Of a DNA stretch of 39,938 nt, positions 1-9,379 are shown piece after piece. Within the stretch, counting starts at the first letter, position 1, and each line of letters starts with the position of its first letter. The notes under the pieces are model-generated. The model saw nothing but the letters and a program-made list of their open reading frames with translations, did not search any database and was not told the origin of the DNA. Made by a program: the position numbers and the translations under genes. The stretch is from Bacteroidaceae bacterium (GTDB taxonomy: Bacteria; Bacteroidota; Bacteroidia; Bacteroidales; Bacteroidaceae): positions 1 through 39,938 of the forward strand of contig JAGASY010000108.1 of the NCBI GenBank assembly GCA_017621515.1, in the 5' to 3' direction.

Positions 1-115
1 TACTAAGTTTTCAAATTTCCAGCGCACAGTTTTTTTCTTCACAGCGCACTGCAATTTTATTTGCAGCGCAGTAGAAATTCTCCCACTGTGCGCTGAAAAT
101 TTGACGACAGCGCGC
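1..115. repeat. Palindromic intergenic repeat, copy 1
   Basis: Bases 11-29 and 86-104 are inverted copies of each other (19 bases, one mismatch), enclosing further words built on CAGCGCAC. Bases 1-64 match the reverse complement of about 10657-10720 with only a handful of mismatches, so the same element occurs twice in this window in opposite orientation. The element may extend past the left edge. It lies in non-coding DNA and looks like a dispersed extragenic palindrome or a small non-autonomous element; no transposase is attached. Confidence 0.75.
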
Positions 116-658
116 TGAAAATAAAAAAACAGCAGGGAGCGGAAAAGAAGGCAGTTTGCTTAGGAGAGAAATGTTAAGAAGTGTATAAATCGGGTGTTAG
201 AACAGTGTCTGAACAGAAAGTTAAAAGTGAGTGGAGTTTTGAGGACATTTGAGGGTGAAAATGGTGAGTTTGAATGTAAAACATTAATAATCAATATATT
301 ATCAGAATATTCAAAACATTCAAAAAATTGCGTCTGCCGCGTTTTTTTGAGCGTTTTGAAAAATTTTGTATTCCTTTGATTTTCAACAAATTATCTTTAG
401 ACAAAAATTTTCATATTTTCGCCCTCGTCCAAAAACTGCTTGAAGTGTTAAATTTTCATTTTGGGCGAAAATATCATTTTGTCAAAAATGGAAAATTGAT
501 TTTTGTCATGTTTTTGCGTTTTTTTAGTGGTAAGTATTCACTGATTCTTTTTGCTCATAAAGTGGATGTGTTTAATGGGGGAGTTTGTTGAATGTCCCCA
601 CATCAGAAATTTCTTTGGCAATTCTGTGTCGGGTGGGTTCCAAAACCTTGATGTTAAT
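116..658. other. Non-coding stretch before cca
   Basis: AT-rich DNA with many short T and A runs. The two short open frames here (194-379 and 328-591, plus strand) have low-complexity Phe/Leu/Lys-rich products and overlap each other in different frames, so I do not call them genes. No tRNA, rRNA or CRISPR pattern is visible. The downstream end carries the cca promoter. Confidence 0.6.
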
Positions 659-689
659 TTTGTCGTGATAGTCAAAAGTTGTATCTTCG
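659..689 (+). promoter_or_regulatory. Bacteroides-type promoter for cca
   Basis: TTTG at 659-662 is followed after 19 bases by TATCTTCG at 682-689, a near match to the Bacteroidales sigma-ABfr consensus (TTTG, 19-21 bases, TAnnTTTG). Transcription would start near 695, leaving a very short leader before the ATG at 708. Confidence 0.6.
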
Positions 690-707
690 CATTAAAATAA
701 TGTGAAA

Positions 708-2144
708 ATGAAGTTTCTTACTAAAAAAGAATTGGTAGATTCGCTTTCTAATCCGATATTCAGACTTATATCGGAAACGGCTGATGAGTTGCGGATGGAA
801 TGCTATGTGATAGGAGGCTATGTTCGTGATTTATTTCTTGAACGTCCGTCTAATGACATTGATGTGGTGGTGGTAGGAAGCGGCATTGCAATAGCTGAAG
901 CGGTAGGTAAAAAGTTAGGGCGAAAGGCTCATGTATCTGTTTTTAGGAATTTTGGTACGGCTCAACTGAAGTATAAACATCTGGAAGTGGAATTTGTGGG
1001 GGCACGGCGAGAAAGCTATAGTCATGATTCCCGGAAGCCTGTGGTGGAGGATGGCACTCTCGAAGATGATCAGAACAGGCGGGATTTCACTATCAACGCA
1101 TTGGCTTTATGTCTCAATGCAGACCGGTTTGGGGAACTGATAGACCCTTTTCATGGCATTGAGGATTTGGAGGATGGTATAATATGTACTCCTCTTGACC
1201 CGGACATTACGTTTAGTGACGACCCTTTACGCATGATGCGCTGTGTGCGTTTTGCCACTCAGTTGAATTTCTATATAGAGGACGAAACTTTTGAGGCTCT
1301 GAAACGTAATGCCGACAGGATAAAAATCATTTCATGGGAACGCATTATCGAGGAACTGAACAAGATTCTGCTTTCAAAATATCCTTCGAAAGGACTTATG
1401 GATCTTGAACGGTGCGGATTGTTGCAGCTGATATTTCCGGAGCTGACAGCACTTGAGGGAGTGGAGACAATGAACGGACGTGCGCATAAGGACAATTTCT
1501 ATCATACGCTTGAGGTGCTGGACAATGTGTCGAAGAAAGACGCTTCGGTGTGGCTTCGGTGGGCTGCTTTGCTCCACGACATTGGCAAACCGAAAAGCAA
1601 GCGTTGGGACAATGTGGCAGGCTGGACGTTCCATAACCATAATTTCATTGGCGAGAAGATGGTGCCCAAGATATTCAGGAGGATGAAGCTTCCGCTGGAC
1701 GAGCGCATGAAATATGTGCAGAAGCTTGTCGGACTGCACATGCGCCCTATTGCAATTGCTGATGAGGAGGTTACTGATTCGGCTGTGAGACGTCTGCTGT
1801 TTGAGGCGGGCGACGACATTGACGATTTGATGGTGCTTTGTGAGGCAGATGTCACTTCTAAGAATGAACAGCGCAAGAAGCACTTTCTGGATAATTTCCG
1901 GCTTGTGCGGCAGAAGCTTGTAGATATAGAGGAGAAAGACCGTGTTCGGAATTTTCAGCCTCCTGTGTCGGGAGAAGAAATTATGGAACTGTTTGCACTT
2001 TCGCCGAGTCGCGAGGTCGGAGTCTTGAAGGCTGCGATAAAAGATGCGATTCTTGATGGCAAGATTCCGAATGAATATGAACCGGCTAAGGCTCTGCTGA
2101 TAGAAGAGGCGGAAAAGATGGGGCTGAAGATGGTGGAGAAGTAG
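708..2144 (+). CDS. cca: CCA tRNA nucleotidyltransferase with HD domain
   Basis: Adds or repairs the 3' CCA end of tRNAs in the cytoplasm. The class II nucleotidyltransferase head is clear: GGYVR at residues 36-40, the metal-binding DID at 50-52, then RRDFTINALAL and DPLRMMRCVRFA, which are the family's flexible-loop and neck motifs. A C-terminal HD phosphohydrolase domain follows (LLHDIGKP). The length of 478 residues is usual for HD-containing bacterial members. The frame also offers a GTG at 702; I prefer ATG at 708 because it gives the compact MKFL start and the promoter lies just upstream. It stands alone, 216 bases before the next gene. A poly(A) polymerase role is possible because the families share this fold, but HD-containing Bacteroidetes proteins of this length are normally CCA enzymes. 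Confidence 0.93.
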   Translation: MKFLTKKELVDSLSNPIFRLISETADELRMECYVIGGYVRDLFLERPSNDIDVVVVGSGIAIAEAVGKKLGRKAHVSVFRNFGTAQLKYKHLEVEFVGARRESYSHDSRKPVVEDGTLEDDQNRRDFTINALALCLNADRFGELIDPFHGIEDLEDGIICTPLDPDITFSDDPLRMMRCVRFATQLNFYIEDETFEALKRNADRIKIISWERIIEELNKILLSKYPSKGLMDLERCGLLQLIFPELTALEGVETMNGRAHKDNFYHTLEVLDNVSKKDASVWLRWAALLHDIGKPKSKRWDNVAGWTFHNHNFIGEKMVPKIFRRMKLPLDERMKYVQKLVGLHMRPIAIADEEVTDSAVRRLLFEAGDDIDDLMVLCEADVTSKNEQRKKHFLDNFRLVRQKLVDIEEKDRVRNFQPPVSGEEIMELFALSPSREVGVLKAAIKDAILDGKIPNEYEPAKALLIEEAEKMGLKMVEK

Positions 2145-2296
2145 AAGCGATTTCTCTGTTTTTTTTCGGCTTCTTGAAGGCTTTTCGGTTTTGAAATATT
2201 TGCAGCAGAGCATCCGTGTAGTCTGCTATAAAACATAAAAACTTAAAAACGAACAGATTTGAAATCTTAAAACTCTTTTATTTCATAAATAATTTG

Positions 2297-2304
2297 CATC
2301 TTTG
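2297..2304 (+). promoter_or_regulatory. Possible -7 box for the GH105 gene
   Basis: CATCTTTG at 2297-2304 matches the Bacteroidales -7 element at six of the defined positions. No good TTTG lies at the expected spacing, only a T-rich stretch near 2275-2280. It sits about 57 bases before the start codon. Confidence 0.3.
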
Positions 2305-2360
2305 TGAATCAAAAGAAAACAAAAATTAAACTATAATTGAATAAATCTAATAAATAGTAG

Positions 2361-3500
2361 ATGAAACGTTTGACATCATTATTGGCGGGGCTGGCAATGT
2401 TTGCCGGTATTCCTGTAGCGGCACAGAAGAGTGCGGCATTGAGCGAGAAGGCAAATGAGACTGTAGCCCTCATTGAGAAGGTTAATGATTATTGGCAGAG
2501 CCACAATAAGGCAGAGTGCCGGGGCTTCTGGGATAATGCTGCATATTTCACCGGTAACATGGCTGTGTATGAACTGACCGGCAAGCCGGAATATTTGGAT
2601 TATGCACTGCGTTTTGCGGAACATAACAAATGGAAAGGAGCTACGCAGCAAAACAAGAGCCAGTGGAAGTATGCCACATACGGCGAGGGCATGGATCATG
2701 TTCTTTTTGCAGATTGGCAGATTTGCTTTCAGGTTTATATGGACTTGTACAAACTGGAACATCGTGCAGAACGTCTGGAGCGTACTCTTGAAGTGATGTG
2801 CCATCAAGCTGCCATGCCGGAACGGGATTTCTGGTGGTGGAGCGATGCTTTGTACATGGGAATGCCTATCTTCACCAAGTTATATACGATTACAGGTGAC
2901 CAGACTTTGCTGGACAAGCAGTATGAGTGCTTTAAGTGGACGGACAGTCTTCTTTTCGACAAAGAAGACCAGCTTTATTACAGGGATGCGAAATACATCT
3001 TCCCTAAAGTGAAGACAGCCTGCAACGGTGGAAAAAGTTTCTGGGCAAGAGGTGACGGATGGGTTCTTGCAGGACTTGCAAAGGTGCTTCAGGATATTCC
3101 GGCAAAGAGTCCTTACAGAGCTTTTTATCTGAAGCGTTTCAGGGAACTTGCTGAAGGTGTGGCACGTTGCCAGCAGGAAGGCGGATATTGGAGCCGTTCA
3201 ATGCTTTGCGAGGATGATGCTCCGGGATATGAGACAAGCGGTACGGCATTTTTCACTTACGGTATGCTGTGGGGTGTGAATAACGGACTGCTTGACGCTA
3301 AGATTTATAAGCCTGTGATAGACAAGGCTTGGAACTATCTTGTGAAGGTGGCTCTTCAGCCGGACGGAAGTATCGGTTATGTGCAGCCTATCGGTGAGAA
3401 GCCGGACCCTACACGTACTGTGGATGCTCATTCGCAGGCTCCTTTTGGTACGGGAGCATGGTTGCTTGCTGCTTGTGAATATGTAAAGTATTGTAAATAA
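2361..3500 (+). CDS. Glycoside hydrolase family 88/105, unsaturated uronyl hydrolase
   Basis: Probably removes unsaturated galacturonyl residues from products of pectin (rhamnogalacturonan) lyases. A Sec signal peptide with an AAQ cleavage site covers residues 1-21, so the enzyme is exported to the periplasm. The body is the (alpha/alpha)6 barrel of the YteR/GH105 type: NAAYFTGNMAVYELTG near the start, WWWSDALYMGMP with the Asp expected for vinyl-ether hydration, WARGDGWVLAGLAKVL, and the late ETSGTAFFTYGMLWG block. 379 residues is the family's normal length. It is not inside an obvious polysaccharide-utilisation locus: no SusC/D, lyase or sensor gene is adjacent. GH88 (unsaturated glucuronyl hydrolase) is the main alternative, since the two families share the fold and mechanism. 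Confidence 0.85.
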   Translation: MKRLTSLLAGLAMFAGIPVAAQKSAALSEKANETVALIEKVNDYWQSHNKAECRGFWDNAAYFTGNMAVYELTGKPEYLDYALRFAEHNKWKGATQQNKSQWKYATYGEGMDHVLFADWQICFQVYMDLYKLEHRAERLERTLEVMCHQAAMPERDFWWWSDALYMGMPIFTKLYTITGDQTLLDKQYECFKWTDSLLFDKEDQLYYRDAKYIFPKVKTACNGGKSFWARGDGWVLAGLAKVLQDIPAKSPYRAFYLKRFRELAEGVARCQQEGGYWSRSMLCEDDAPGYETSGTAFFTYGMLWGVNNGLLDAKIYKPVIDKAWNYLVKVALQPDGSIGYVQPIGEKPDPTRTVDAHSQAPFGTGAWLLAACEYVKYCK

Positions 3501-3566
3501 CTGAAATAAAAAGAAGAGTTGATGTTTGGGTAAATCAATGTATGAAGGGCTATAGTCCGTGAAACA

Positions 3567-3574
3567 TAGGTTTG
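3567..3574 (+). promoter_or_regulatory. Perfect -7 box upstream of sppA
   Basis: TAGGTTTG matches TAnnTTTG exactly, 26 bases before the sppA start. No TTTG is seen at the usual upstream distance, so support rests on the -7 element and position alone. It would drive the sppA-lpxK-pnp-thiL run. Confidence 0.4.
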
Positions 3575-3600
3575 ACATTCATCGACACAAAAAGTGAAGT

Positions 3601-5379
3601 ATGAAAGATTTTTTGAAGTATGTACTTGCCACAATAACCGGTCTTGTTGTACTTGGTCTGTTGGCTACAATTAGTTCTGTAGTGACTCTTTTGGGAATGT
3701 CTATGCAATCGACTACAGTGCCGGTGCCGGACAATGCGGTTCTTACATTGAAATTGAACGGTACGCTTGTGGAAAGAGCGGAGGAGAATCCTTTTGCGCA
3801 ACTGTTCGGTAATGCGGCAATGGAGGAGCAGGGTCTTGACGACATGCTCTCTGCTGTACGTCATGCTGCTGAGAATGACAAGGTGAAGGGTATTTATATT
3901 GAAGCCGGAGCGTTGTCAGGTGCTACTCCTGCCATGCTGGAAGAACTGCGTCATGCACTTGTTGACTTTAAGAAGAGTGGTAAGTTTATTGTCTCATACG
4001 GTGATACATATACACAGGGTGCTTATTATATATGTAGTGTGGCAGATTCTGTGGTCATCAATCCTCAGGGAATGCTTGACTGGAAAGGACTCGCTATGCA
4101 GTCTGTCTTTGTGAAAGACTTCCTTGACAAGGTGGGTGTGAAGATGCAGGTATTCAAGGTGGGTACGTACAAGTCTGCTGTAGAGCCGGTCATTCTCAAT
4201 GAGATGAGTGAGGCGAACAAGGAGCAGCTCACTGTCATGAGTGGTGAGATTTGGGACAATATGACGAAAGCCGTGTCTGAATCGCGTAAGATTTCTGTAG
4301 ATAAGCTGAATGCTCTTGCTGACACGGCTGTTATGTTCTGCGATGCTGAGTTCTACAAGAAAGAGAAACTGGTGGATAAGCTGGCATACAGTGATGATGT
4401 GCCTGGAATCATTGCTGCGATGATGGAAGTGGAAGATAAGGACGACTATTCCACAATTGGTACAGTAGATATGGCGAATGCTGCCGGCAATGAGCCGAAA
4501 AATGAGAGCGGAGACATTATTGCTGTGTATTACGCATACGGTGATATTGTACAGGAAGCTTCTTCCGGCTACGGTAATACGGAGATTGTGGGCAGTAAGG
4601 TGGTTCGCGATTTGAAGAAGCTTGCGGAAGACGATGATGTGAAGGCTGTCGTGTTGAGAGTAAACTCTGGAGGTGGCAGTGCATACGCGAGTGAGCAGAT
4701 TTGGAATCAGGTAATGAACATAAAGTCTGAGAAGCCTATTATTGTTTCTATGGGAGGTATGGCTGCTTCCGGAGGGTACTATATTTCATGTGCCGCAGAC
4801 TGGATTGTGGCTGAACCGACTACGCTGACAGGTTCTATTGGTATTTTCGGAATGTTTCCGGAGGCAAGTGAATTGTTGAACGAGAAACTCGGTATCCATT
4901 TCCAGAGCGTGAAGACCAATAAATATTCAGACTTTGGCGATATTTCACGTCCGATGAACACTGGTGAGCAGGCTATGCTTCAGGGATATATCAACCGTGG
5001 CTATGAATTGTTTACGAAGCGTTGTGCCGGTGGACGTAAGATGAAGCAGGATAAGATTAAGGCCATTGCGGAAGGACGTGTATGGACTGGTGTACATGCT
5101 AAGCAGATAGGTCTTGTAGATCAGCTTGGAGGTCTTGAGGATGCAATTGCTGTGGCAAAGAAAAAGGCGAAAGTGGAAAAGTGTACGGTCATGAACTACC
5201 CCGAGAAGCCAAGCATCTTTGACCAGTTGCTGAATCAGGCGCAAGGCAGTTCGTATGCTGATGCGAAGATGCAGGAAGTATTTGGTGAATACTATAACCT
5301 GTTGAAACCATTGCGCCGCATGAACGGAAAGGGTTCGGTGGAAGCTTCTGTTCCATATTACCTGATGTTTAATTTGTAA
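3601..5379 (+). CDS. sppA: Signal peptide peptidase SppA, long (67K) type
   Basis: Membrane-anchored serine protease that degrades cleaved signal peptides. One N-terminal transmembrane segment covers about residues 8-34. The protein has the tandem layout of the long bacterial form: the first half holds the general-base lysine (GTYKSAVEP, K191) and the second half the nucleophile serine (GGMAASGGYYIS, S390), together forming the Ser/Lys dyad between halves. VNSGGGSAYASEQIW is the usual strand-loop before the nucleophile. The length of 592 residues fits. It starts the run sppA-lpxK-pnp-thiL, with 25 bases before lpxK, so envelope turnover and lipid A synthesis are probably co-transcribed. Confidence 0.95.
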   Translation: MKDFLKYVLATITGLVVLGLLATISSVVTLLGMSMQSTTVPVPDNAVLTLKLNGTLVERAEENPFAQLFGNAAMEEQGLDDMLSAVRHAAENDKVKGIYIEAGALSGATPAMLEELRHALVDFKKSGKFIVSYGDTYTQGAYYICSVADSVVINPQGMLDWKGLAMQSVFVKDFLDKVGVKMQVFKVGTYKSAVEPVILNEMSEANKEQLTVMSGEIWDNMTKAVSESRKISVDKLNALADTAVMFCDAEFYKKEKLVDKLAYSDDVPGIIAAMMEVEDKDDYSTIGTVDMANAAGNEPKNESGDIIAVYYAYGDIVQEASSGYGNTEIVGSKVVRDLKKLAEDDDVKAVVLRVNSGGGSAYASEQIWNQVMNIKSEKPIIVSMGGMAASGGYYISCAADWIVAEPTTLTGSIGIFGMFPEASELLNEKLGIHFQSVKTNKYSDFGDISRPMNTGEQAMLQGYINRGYELFTKRCAGGRKMKQDKIKAIAEGRVWTGVHAKQIGLVDQLGGLEDAIAVAKKKAKVEKCTVMNYPEKPSIFDQLLNQAQGSSYADAKMQEVFGEYYNLLKPLRRMNGKGSVEASVPYYLMFNL

Positions 5380-5404
5380 TTGTAATAATGAGAAAATAGC
5401 TGTA

Positions 5405-6529
5405 ATGGAAGGTGACCACATAAAGATATGGGAATGGTTGACACCTTTGTCATGGTTGTATGGCATTGGGGTGGGAATACGTAATGCTTTGTTTGATTGT
5501 GGAATCCTACGGTCAGAGGCATTTGATGTTCCTGTTATCAGTGTGGGCAACATTACGGTTGGAGGTACGGGAAAGACTCCTCACACGGAGTATCTGATAC
5601 GATTGTTGTGCAAACGCTATCAGGTGGCGATATTGAGCCGCGGATACAAACGCAAGTCTAAAGGATATATTCTTGCTACGGGTGATATGTCGGAAAAGGT
5701 CATTGGTGATGAACCTTGGCAGATGAAACATAAATATCCGTGCATACACATGGCTGTGGATAAAGACAGGCGGAACGGGATAAGACGATTGTCCTCGCAG
5801 GAGACGGAACCTCCGGTGGATGTCATAATTCTTGACGATGCCTATCAGCACAGATATGTCAGTCCGGGGGTTAATATATTGCTTATGGATTATCATCGGC
5901 TGATTTGTTTTGATAAGCTGTTGCCTGCCGGAAGGTTGAGAGAACCGCAGTCGAACAAGAGAAGGGCCGATATTGTCGTGGTGACGAAATGTCCGCTCTC
6001 GATAACTCCGATGGAGCAGAGAGGGATAGAGCGTTCTTTAGCATTGTATCCGTGGCAGAAACTGTTTTTCTCATATTTCAGATATGGAAATTTGTACCCT
6101 TTGTTTGACAAATCGAAAGAAGAAATATCTATTGAATCGTTGGGAAATGGTGAACGGAGTGTGATGCTTCTTATGGGGATTGCCTCACCGATGCAGATGG
6201 AATATGACATCAGGAAATATACGGATTTCATACCTTTGCATTTTAGTGATCATCATATCTTCAGTGCCAAGGATATGGAATTAATAGAGGATACTTTCAG
6301 AAAATTGTCAGCAAAGGAACGCATCGTCATTACAACGGAGAAGGATTCGCCGCGTCTGATGCGCTGTAAGTTGAGCGATGAGGTGGCTTCGGCTATATAT
6401 GTCCTTCCGGTGGAAGTCGATTTTATGAATGGTAAAGCAGAAGATTTTAATCAAATAATAACTGGCTATGTACAAAAAAATTCAAGAAACAGCACTCTTC
6501 TTAAAGGAAAGAATGCTGACAAAGCCTGA
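5405..6529 (+). CDS. lpxK: Tetraacyldisaccharide 4'-kinase LpxK
   Basis: Phosphorylates the 4' position of the lipid A disaccharide using ATP, at the inner membrane. The hallmark VGNITVGGTGKTP holds the Walker A (GGTGKT, residues 53-58). ILSRGYKRKSKGY and VIILDDAYQHR (the Asp-containing Walker B region) follow in family order. The hydrophobic N-terminal helix before the P-loop serves as membrane anchor in this family. The C-terminus overlaps the next gene by 62 bases in another frame, which is long for a translationally coupled pair. The length of 374 residues is normal for Bacteroidetes. Confidence 0.94.
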   Translation: MEGDHIKIWEWLTPLSWLYGIGVGIRNALFDCGILRSEAFDVPVISVGNITVGGTGKTPHTEYLIRLLCKRYQVAILSRGYKRKSKGYILATGDMSEKVIGDEPWQMKHKYPCIHMAVDKDRRNGIRRLSSQETEPPVDVIILDDAYQHRYVSPGVNILLMDYHRLICFDKLLPAGRLREPQSNKRRADIVVVTKCPLSITPMEQRGIERSLALYPWQKLFFSYFRYGNLYPLFDKSKEEISIESLGNGERSVMLLMGIASPMQMEYDIRKYTDFIPLHFSDHHIFSAKDMELIEDTFRKLSAKERIVITTEKDSPRLMRCKLSDEVASAIYVLPVEVDFMNGKAEDFNQIITGYVQKNSRNSTLLKGKNADKA

Positions 6530-7280
6530 AACGGCTATTATACTTGGGTCAGGACTTGGCAGACTGACAGAGGAGATTGATATAGAGCAGGAAATTTCAT
6601 ATACAGAGATACCAAATTTTCCCGTTTCAACAGTAGAAGGACATTCCGGCAAATTGATTTTCGGAAAGCTTGGAGGACATGACATCATGGCCATGCAGGG
6701 GCGTTTCCACTATTACGAGGGCTATTCCATGAAGGAAGTTACATTCCCGGTGCGTGTCATGTATGAACTTGGCATAAAGAACTTGTTTGTCAGCAATGCT
6801 GCGGGAGGTATGAATCCGGCATTTTCTATTGGCGACTTGATGATTATCAGTGATCATATCAACGCTCTGCCTGACAACCCTTTGCGTGGCAAGAATATTC
6901 CGACTGGTCCGCGTTTTCCGAGTATGCACGAAGCATACGACAAGACATTCATTTCTACGGTGGAAGATATTGCCGAGAAAAACGGTATAAAGGTGCAGAA
7001 GGGTGTGTATCTTGCTACGCAGGGACCGACTTACGAGACTCCTGCCGAGTATAGAATGTTCCGTACATGGGGAGCTGACGCAGTCGGTATGTCCACAGTC
7101 CCAGAAGTGATTGTGGCGGTTCATTGTGGAATGCGTGTATTCGGCATGTCTATCATCACCGATCTCGGAGGATTCGGAGAGGCTGTGAAAGTGACGCATG
7201 AAGAGGTTACGGCTGCTGCAAATGCGGCACAGCCTAAGATGACACTGCTGATGAGAGAATTGATAAACAGTATGAATTAA
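6468..7280 (+). CDS. Purine nucleoside phosphorylase, trimeric class
   Basis: Splits inosine or guanosine with phosphate in purine salvage. Motifs of the low-molecular-mass trimeric class: AIILGSGLGRL (phosphate loop), GHSGKLIFG, MQGRFHYYEGY (phosphate-binding Arg and His), NAAGGMNP, TYETPAEYRM and GADAVGMSTVPE. Where animal enzymes have the base-binding Asn in an ITN motif, this one has SIITDLGG, an Asn-to-Asp difference that could affect base choice. I accept ATG 6468, inside lpxK, because the N-terminal helix it adds belongs to the fold; a start at 6513 would remove it. thiL follows after 8 bases. Confidence 0.92.
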   Translation: MYKKIQETALFLKERMLTKPETAIILGSGLGRLTEEIDIEQEISYTEIPNFPVSTVEGHSGKLIFGKLGGHDIMAMQGRFHYYEGYSMKEVTFPVRVMYELGIKNLFVSNAAGGMNPAFSIGDLMIISDHINALPDNPLRGKNIPTGPRFPSMHEAYDKTFISTVEDIAEKNGIKVQKGVYLATQGPTYETPAEYRMFRTWGADAVGMSTVPEVIVAVHCGMRVFGMSIITDLGGFGEAVKVTHEEVTAAANAAQPKMTLLMRELINSMN

Positions 7281-7288
7281 GTGTATAT

Positions 7289-8341
7289 ATGGGTACGGAG
7301 ATAAGCACTATTGGAGAATTTGGTCTTATCAAGAGACTGACCGAGAACATTGAGTTGAAGAACAAGACGACACATTATGGTGTCGGTGACGACTGTGCTG
7401 TGCTTCAATATGATGATGATAAGGAAGTGCTTGTAACGACAGACCTTCTTATGGAAGGAGTTCACTTCGACCTTACGTACATGCCGCTCAAACATCTTGG
7501 ATACAAGTCGGCAATGGTAAATATGAGCGACATATATGCGATGGGGGGGACTCCGCGCCAGATGACCGTAAGTATTGCCATTGGCAAGCGTTTCAGTATT
7601 GAAGATATTGAGGAGTTTTATGAAGTGCTGAGGCTTGCTTGCGATGCCCATGAGGTGGATATTGTCGGTGGCGATACTACTTCTTCGAGGACAGGACTTG
7701 CCATCAGCATCACTTGTATAGGAGAAGTGGAGACTGGTAAGGCTATTTATCGCAATGGGGCACACGATACGGACTTGATATGTGTGAGCGGCGATTTAGG
7801 TGCTGCGTATATGGGACTTCAGTTGCTTGAGCGCGAAAAACGTGTGTATTATGAACAGCTGAAAGAGTCGAACAAGCATCTTGATTTCCAGCCGGACTTT
7901 GCGGGCAGAGAATATCTGCTTGAACGTCAGATGAAGCCGGAGGCGCGAAGAGACATTGTGAAAGGTTTGCGTGAGCGGGATATACATCCCACATCAATGA
8001 TGGATATAAGTGACGGACTCAGTAGCGAACTCTTGCACATTTGTACTCAGAGCGGATGCGGATGCCGCATATACGAAGAACGCATTCCGCTTGATTATCA
8101 GACAGCCGTGATGGCGGAAGAGCTGAATATGAATGTGACCACTTGTGCATTGAACGGCGGAGAGGACTATGAACTTCTTTTCACTGTGCCTATATCCGAG
8201 CATGAAAAGATTGAAGAGATGGAGGGTGTGAAAATTATCGGTCATATCACCAAACCGGAGCTTGGATGTGCTCTTATCACTCGTGACGGTAATGAGTTTG
8301 AGTTGAAGGCGCAAGGATGGAATCCGCTTTCTGAAAAGTGA
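7289..8341 (+). CDS. thiL: Thiamine-monophosphate kinase
   Basis: Makes thiamine pyrophosphate from thiamine phosphate and ATP. The N-terminal GEFGLI, the metal-binding VGDDCAV, VTTDLLMEGVHF, KSAMVNMSDIYAMGG, the DTTSS loop, MMDISDGLSSEL and the late GGEDYELLFT are all family signatures in the right order. The length of 350 residues is normal. It is last in the sppA-lpxK-pnp run, only 8 bases after the phosphorylase gene, and is followed by a stem with a T-run. No TPP riboswitch is visible, as expected for a gene inside an unrelated operon. Confidence 0.95.
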   Translation: MGTEISTIGEFGLIKRLTENIELKNKTTHYGVGDDCAVLQYDDDKEVLVTTDLLMEGVHFDLTYMPLKHLGYKSAMVNMSDIYAMGGTPRQMTVSIAIGKRFSIEDIEEFYEVLRLACDAHEVDIVGGDTTSSRTGLAISITCIGEVETGKAIYRNGAHDTDLICVSGDLGAAYMGLQLLEREKRVYYEQLKESNKHLDFQPDFAGREYLLERQMKPEARRDIVKGLRERDIHPTSMMDISDGLSSELLHICTQSGCGCRIYEERIPLDYQTAVMAEELNMNVTTCALNGGEDYELLFTVPISEHEKIEEMEGVKIIGHITKPELGCALITRDGNEFELKAQGWNPLSEK

Positions 8342-8371
8342 GTAATGTATTGCTCTTTTTCTTTTAGATAA

Positions 8372-8461
8372 ATGGGGCTATGAGATTGTAGGAATGTTTC
8401 ATGTCATGGATATTGATAGCATGATGGCATTTTTGCAGCCTCATAGTCCCATAGTTTTTTT
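8372..8461 (+). terminator. Long-stem terminator after thiL
   Basis: Bases 8372-8384 pair with 8440-8452 over 13 positions (one G-U), and a T7 run follows at once. The 55-base interior contains smaller self-complementary words around CATG, so the RNA could form a branched structure. This is the likely end of the sppA-thiL transcript. Confidence 0.55.
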
Positions 8462-8493
8462 GTAAGTTTCAAAAAAATAACAGTTGGATAATT

Positions 8494-9303
8494 ATGAAGA
8501 ATACGTGTTTTTTTATTCTTGCAGCATGGCTGCTTGTGTGTTGTGACAGTTCTGAAAAGAAAGCGACTGCAATTTTGGACGAGGCGCGGGAGGCAGTTGT
8601 TTGCCGTCAGTTCGACAAAGCGCGTTCCTTGGTCGATTCATTGCGTGCAGAATATCCTCGAGAGCTTGATGTCCGTCGCAGTGCATTGGCTTTTTCTGAT
8701 ACGATTGAAATGGAAGAAGCAAAGGTGATGCTTGCTGAGGCTGACAGCGCGCTGACCTTCAAGACGCTTGAGCTTGATGCCATGAAAGCGGAGTTTGTAC
8801 TGGAAAAGAATGAGGAATACCAGACGGTAGGATACTATATGTGCCCGGAACAAGTGAGTGGAAAGATGCACAGAACGGCATTGCGTGCTGAGGTGAATGA
8901 AGAAGGGCAGATGTTGTTGATTTCCATATTGCATGGGGTTAAATTGGGACATGACCATATCAGAGTGACTTCTTCTGTGGGAGAAACTTTGGAGACTCCC
9001 CGGTGTTTTTCTTTTCTGACCCATTCCGTGCCGGACTATGAGGAGGAAGCAAGTTATAAGTTTGGTGAAGACAATGGGGTAATAGCATGTATTGCCGGCG
9101 ATATGGGAACACCGATTGTTGAATATGTAAATCCGGATGGAAAAATCTTTAAGGCGGAAGTGTCTCTTTCCGATGTGGCAGCAATAAGGAAATGTCATGA
9201 ATTGGCGACAGCATTTGCAGAGACGGATAGTTTACGTAATCTGGTTGATAAGATGACAATGAAAGTCCGTTTCTATGAGAAGAAAATTTCATTGGGCAGA
9301 TAA
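8494..9303 (+). CDS. Lipoprotein of unknown function
   Basis: Residues 1-17 form a lipoprotein signal with the lipobox LVCC, so the mature protein should be lipid-anchored. After it comes a tetratricopeptide-like helical stretch (residues about 20-90, Ala/Leu/Glu-rich), then a beta-rich middle with several Tyr, Phe and Gly positions, and a C-terminal helix that may form a coiled coil. I do not recognise the family. It follows the thiL terminator and has its own short leader. The gene after it encodes a UDG-fold protein, which does not suggest a joint role. The start is well placed because the signal peptide begins immediately. Confidence 0.75.
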   Translation: MKNTCFFILAAWLLVCCDSSEKKATAILDEAREAVVCRQFDKARSLVDSLRAEYPRELDVRRSALAFSDTIEMEEAKVMLAEADSALTFKTLELDAMKAEFVLEKNEEYQTVGYYMCPEQVSGKMHRTALRAEVNEEGQMLLISILHGVKLGHDHIRVTSSVGETLETPRCFSFLTHSVPDYEEEASYKFGEDNGVIACIAGDMGTPIVEYVNPDGKIFKAEVSLSDVAAIRKCHELATAFAETDSLRNLVDKMTMKVRFYEKKISLGR

Positions 9304-9379
9304 GTGCAGCGGATAAGTCTGCACCTTTCGGTTGTCAGACTTCATTCGCAATGGAAATATAATTGAAAACAAAGGACCT

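Noticed and set aside
194..591. Two overlapping short frames at the left end
   Set aside because: Low-complexity products in AT-rich DNA, no start context and no family resemblance.
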